From positions 186,001 to 250,000 of the forward strand of contig JBEWZL010000064.1 in the NCBI GenBank assembly GCA_045837725.1: 64,000 nt of DNA, written 5' to 3'. Shown here piece by piece: positions 63,830 through 64,000 of the stretch. The stretch is from Vermamoeba vermiformis. Lineage: Eukaryota > Tubulinea > Echinamoebida. The notes beneath the pieces are model-generated. The model was not told where the DNA came from and did no database searches. It was given only the letters and a program-made list of their open reading frames with translations. The position numbers and the translations under genes are program-made. How positions within the stretch are numbered: the first letter of the stretch is position 1; each line of letters opens with the position of its first letter.

Positions 63830-64000
63830 CTAATTCAGGAATTGAAAAATTTGACTTCGATGTTGTTGCTTCTTGGCTGGCCTATCGTTACTATCGTATT
63901 CAATCTTTCGTTTATTTGGACTTGCTTGCATATTTAGGCGTTGCTGTGGTTGTTGTTCGTGTCTGAAAGCTAAATAACAAATGTAAGATTTGAAGTGGAG
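63830..64000 (-). CDS. C-terminal exon of a gene running off the right edge
   Basis: On the minus strand an acceptor (TTTGTTATTTAG) ends at 63969, and the exon 63830-63968 reads FRHEQQPQQRLNMQASPNKR, then a Lys/Gln-rich end IFQFLN and TAG. Bases 63969-64000 would be intron. Only about 46 residues are visible, basic and Gln-rich, so no function can be given. Confidence 0.45.
   Translation of the reverse strand, partial: LHFKSYICYLAFRHEQQPQQRLNMQASPNKRKIEYDSNDRPAKKQQHRSQIFQFLN

Overview
This is nuclear DNA of a gene-dense eukaryotic microbe. About 33 protein genes lie on both strands, most of them separated by only 70-500 bp. Nearly all are cut by many short introns, mostly about 43-65 nt. The introns start with GTAAGT/GTACGT-like (sometimes GCACGT) sites, carry a CTAAC/CTAAT-like branch site and end in AG. 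The standard code fits, with TAA, TAG and TGA all used. I cannot place the organism firmly. A Piwi-clade Argonaute, a plant-type RS splicing factor, an ATG13, an AMPK module and a Crinkler-type NTPase-nuclease relic suggest a free-living unicellular protist.

Layout, left to right. 1-8.8 kb: 3' part of an IBA57-like protein, a RasGEF, LTV1, RPA2 and an SPX-EXS (XPR1/SYG1) phosphate exporter. 9.1-20.2 kb: an HEFGH metallopeptidase, NMD3, glucosidase II alpha subunit (GH31), ATG13 and a prolyl 4-hydroxylase with a frame break. 20.3-24.3 kb: a membrane-anchored UMP-CMP-type kinase, a MAK/RCK-like kinase and an RS splicing factor. 24.6-35.1 kb: a THADA/TRM732 giant and a large unrecognised helical protein. 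35.2-37.1 kb: a decayed P-loop NTPase plus PD-(D/E)XK-like gene. 37.4-43.1 kb: COX19, FCF2, an unknown protein and DNAJC11. 43.3-49.3 kb: AMPK alpha, a CBM48 (AMPK-beta-like) protein and an RRM-like protein ending in a CaaX box. 49.9-64 kb: Piwi, TUG/ASPSCR1 (UBX), a Myb/TTF1-like factor, a CaMKK-like kinase, MRG15/EAF3, an FAD monooxygenase of bacterial type, an unknown ORF and the last exon of another gene.

Most genes are housekeeping: ribosome export (LTV1, NMD3, FCF2), mitochondria (IBA57, COX19, DNAJC11, the kinase), ER folding (GH31, P4H), autophagy and energy sensing (ATG13, AMPK alpha, CBM48 protein, a possible AMPK-upstream kinase). They do not form one pathway.

The signals most worth following are: a perfect 12-bp palindrome TGACACGTGTCA present seven times, six of them inside introns; the broken Crinkler-type NTPase-nuclease locus; a TCG-AGG-C frame break exactly between the iron-binding His and the 2-oxoglutarate-binding Lys of the prolyl hydroxylase; and extreme gene structures (ATG-only exon, 8- and 13-nt exons, GCACGT introns). 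All exon joins were made by eye from splice signals and reading frame; none is backed by transcript data.
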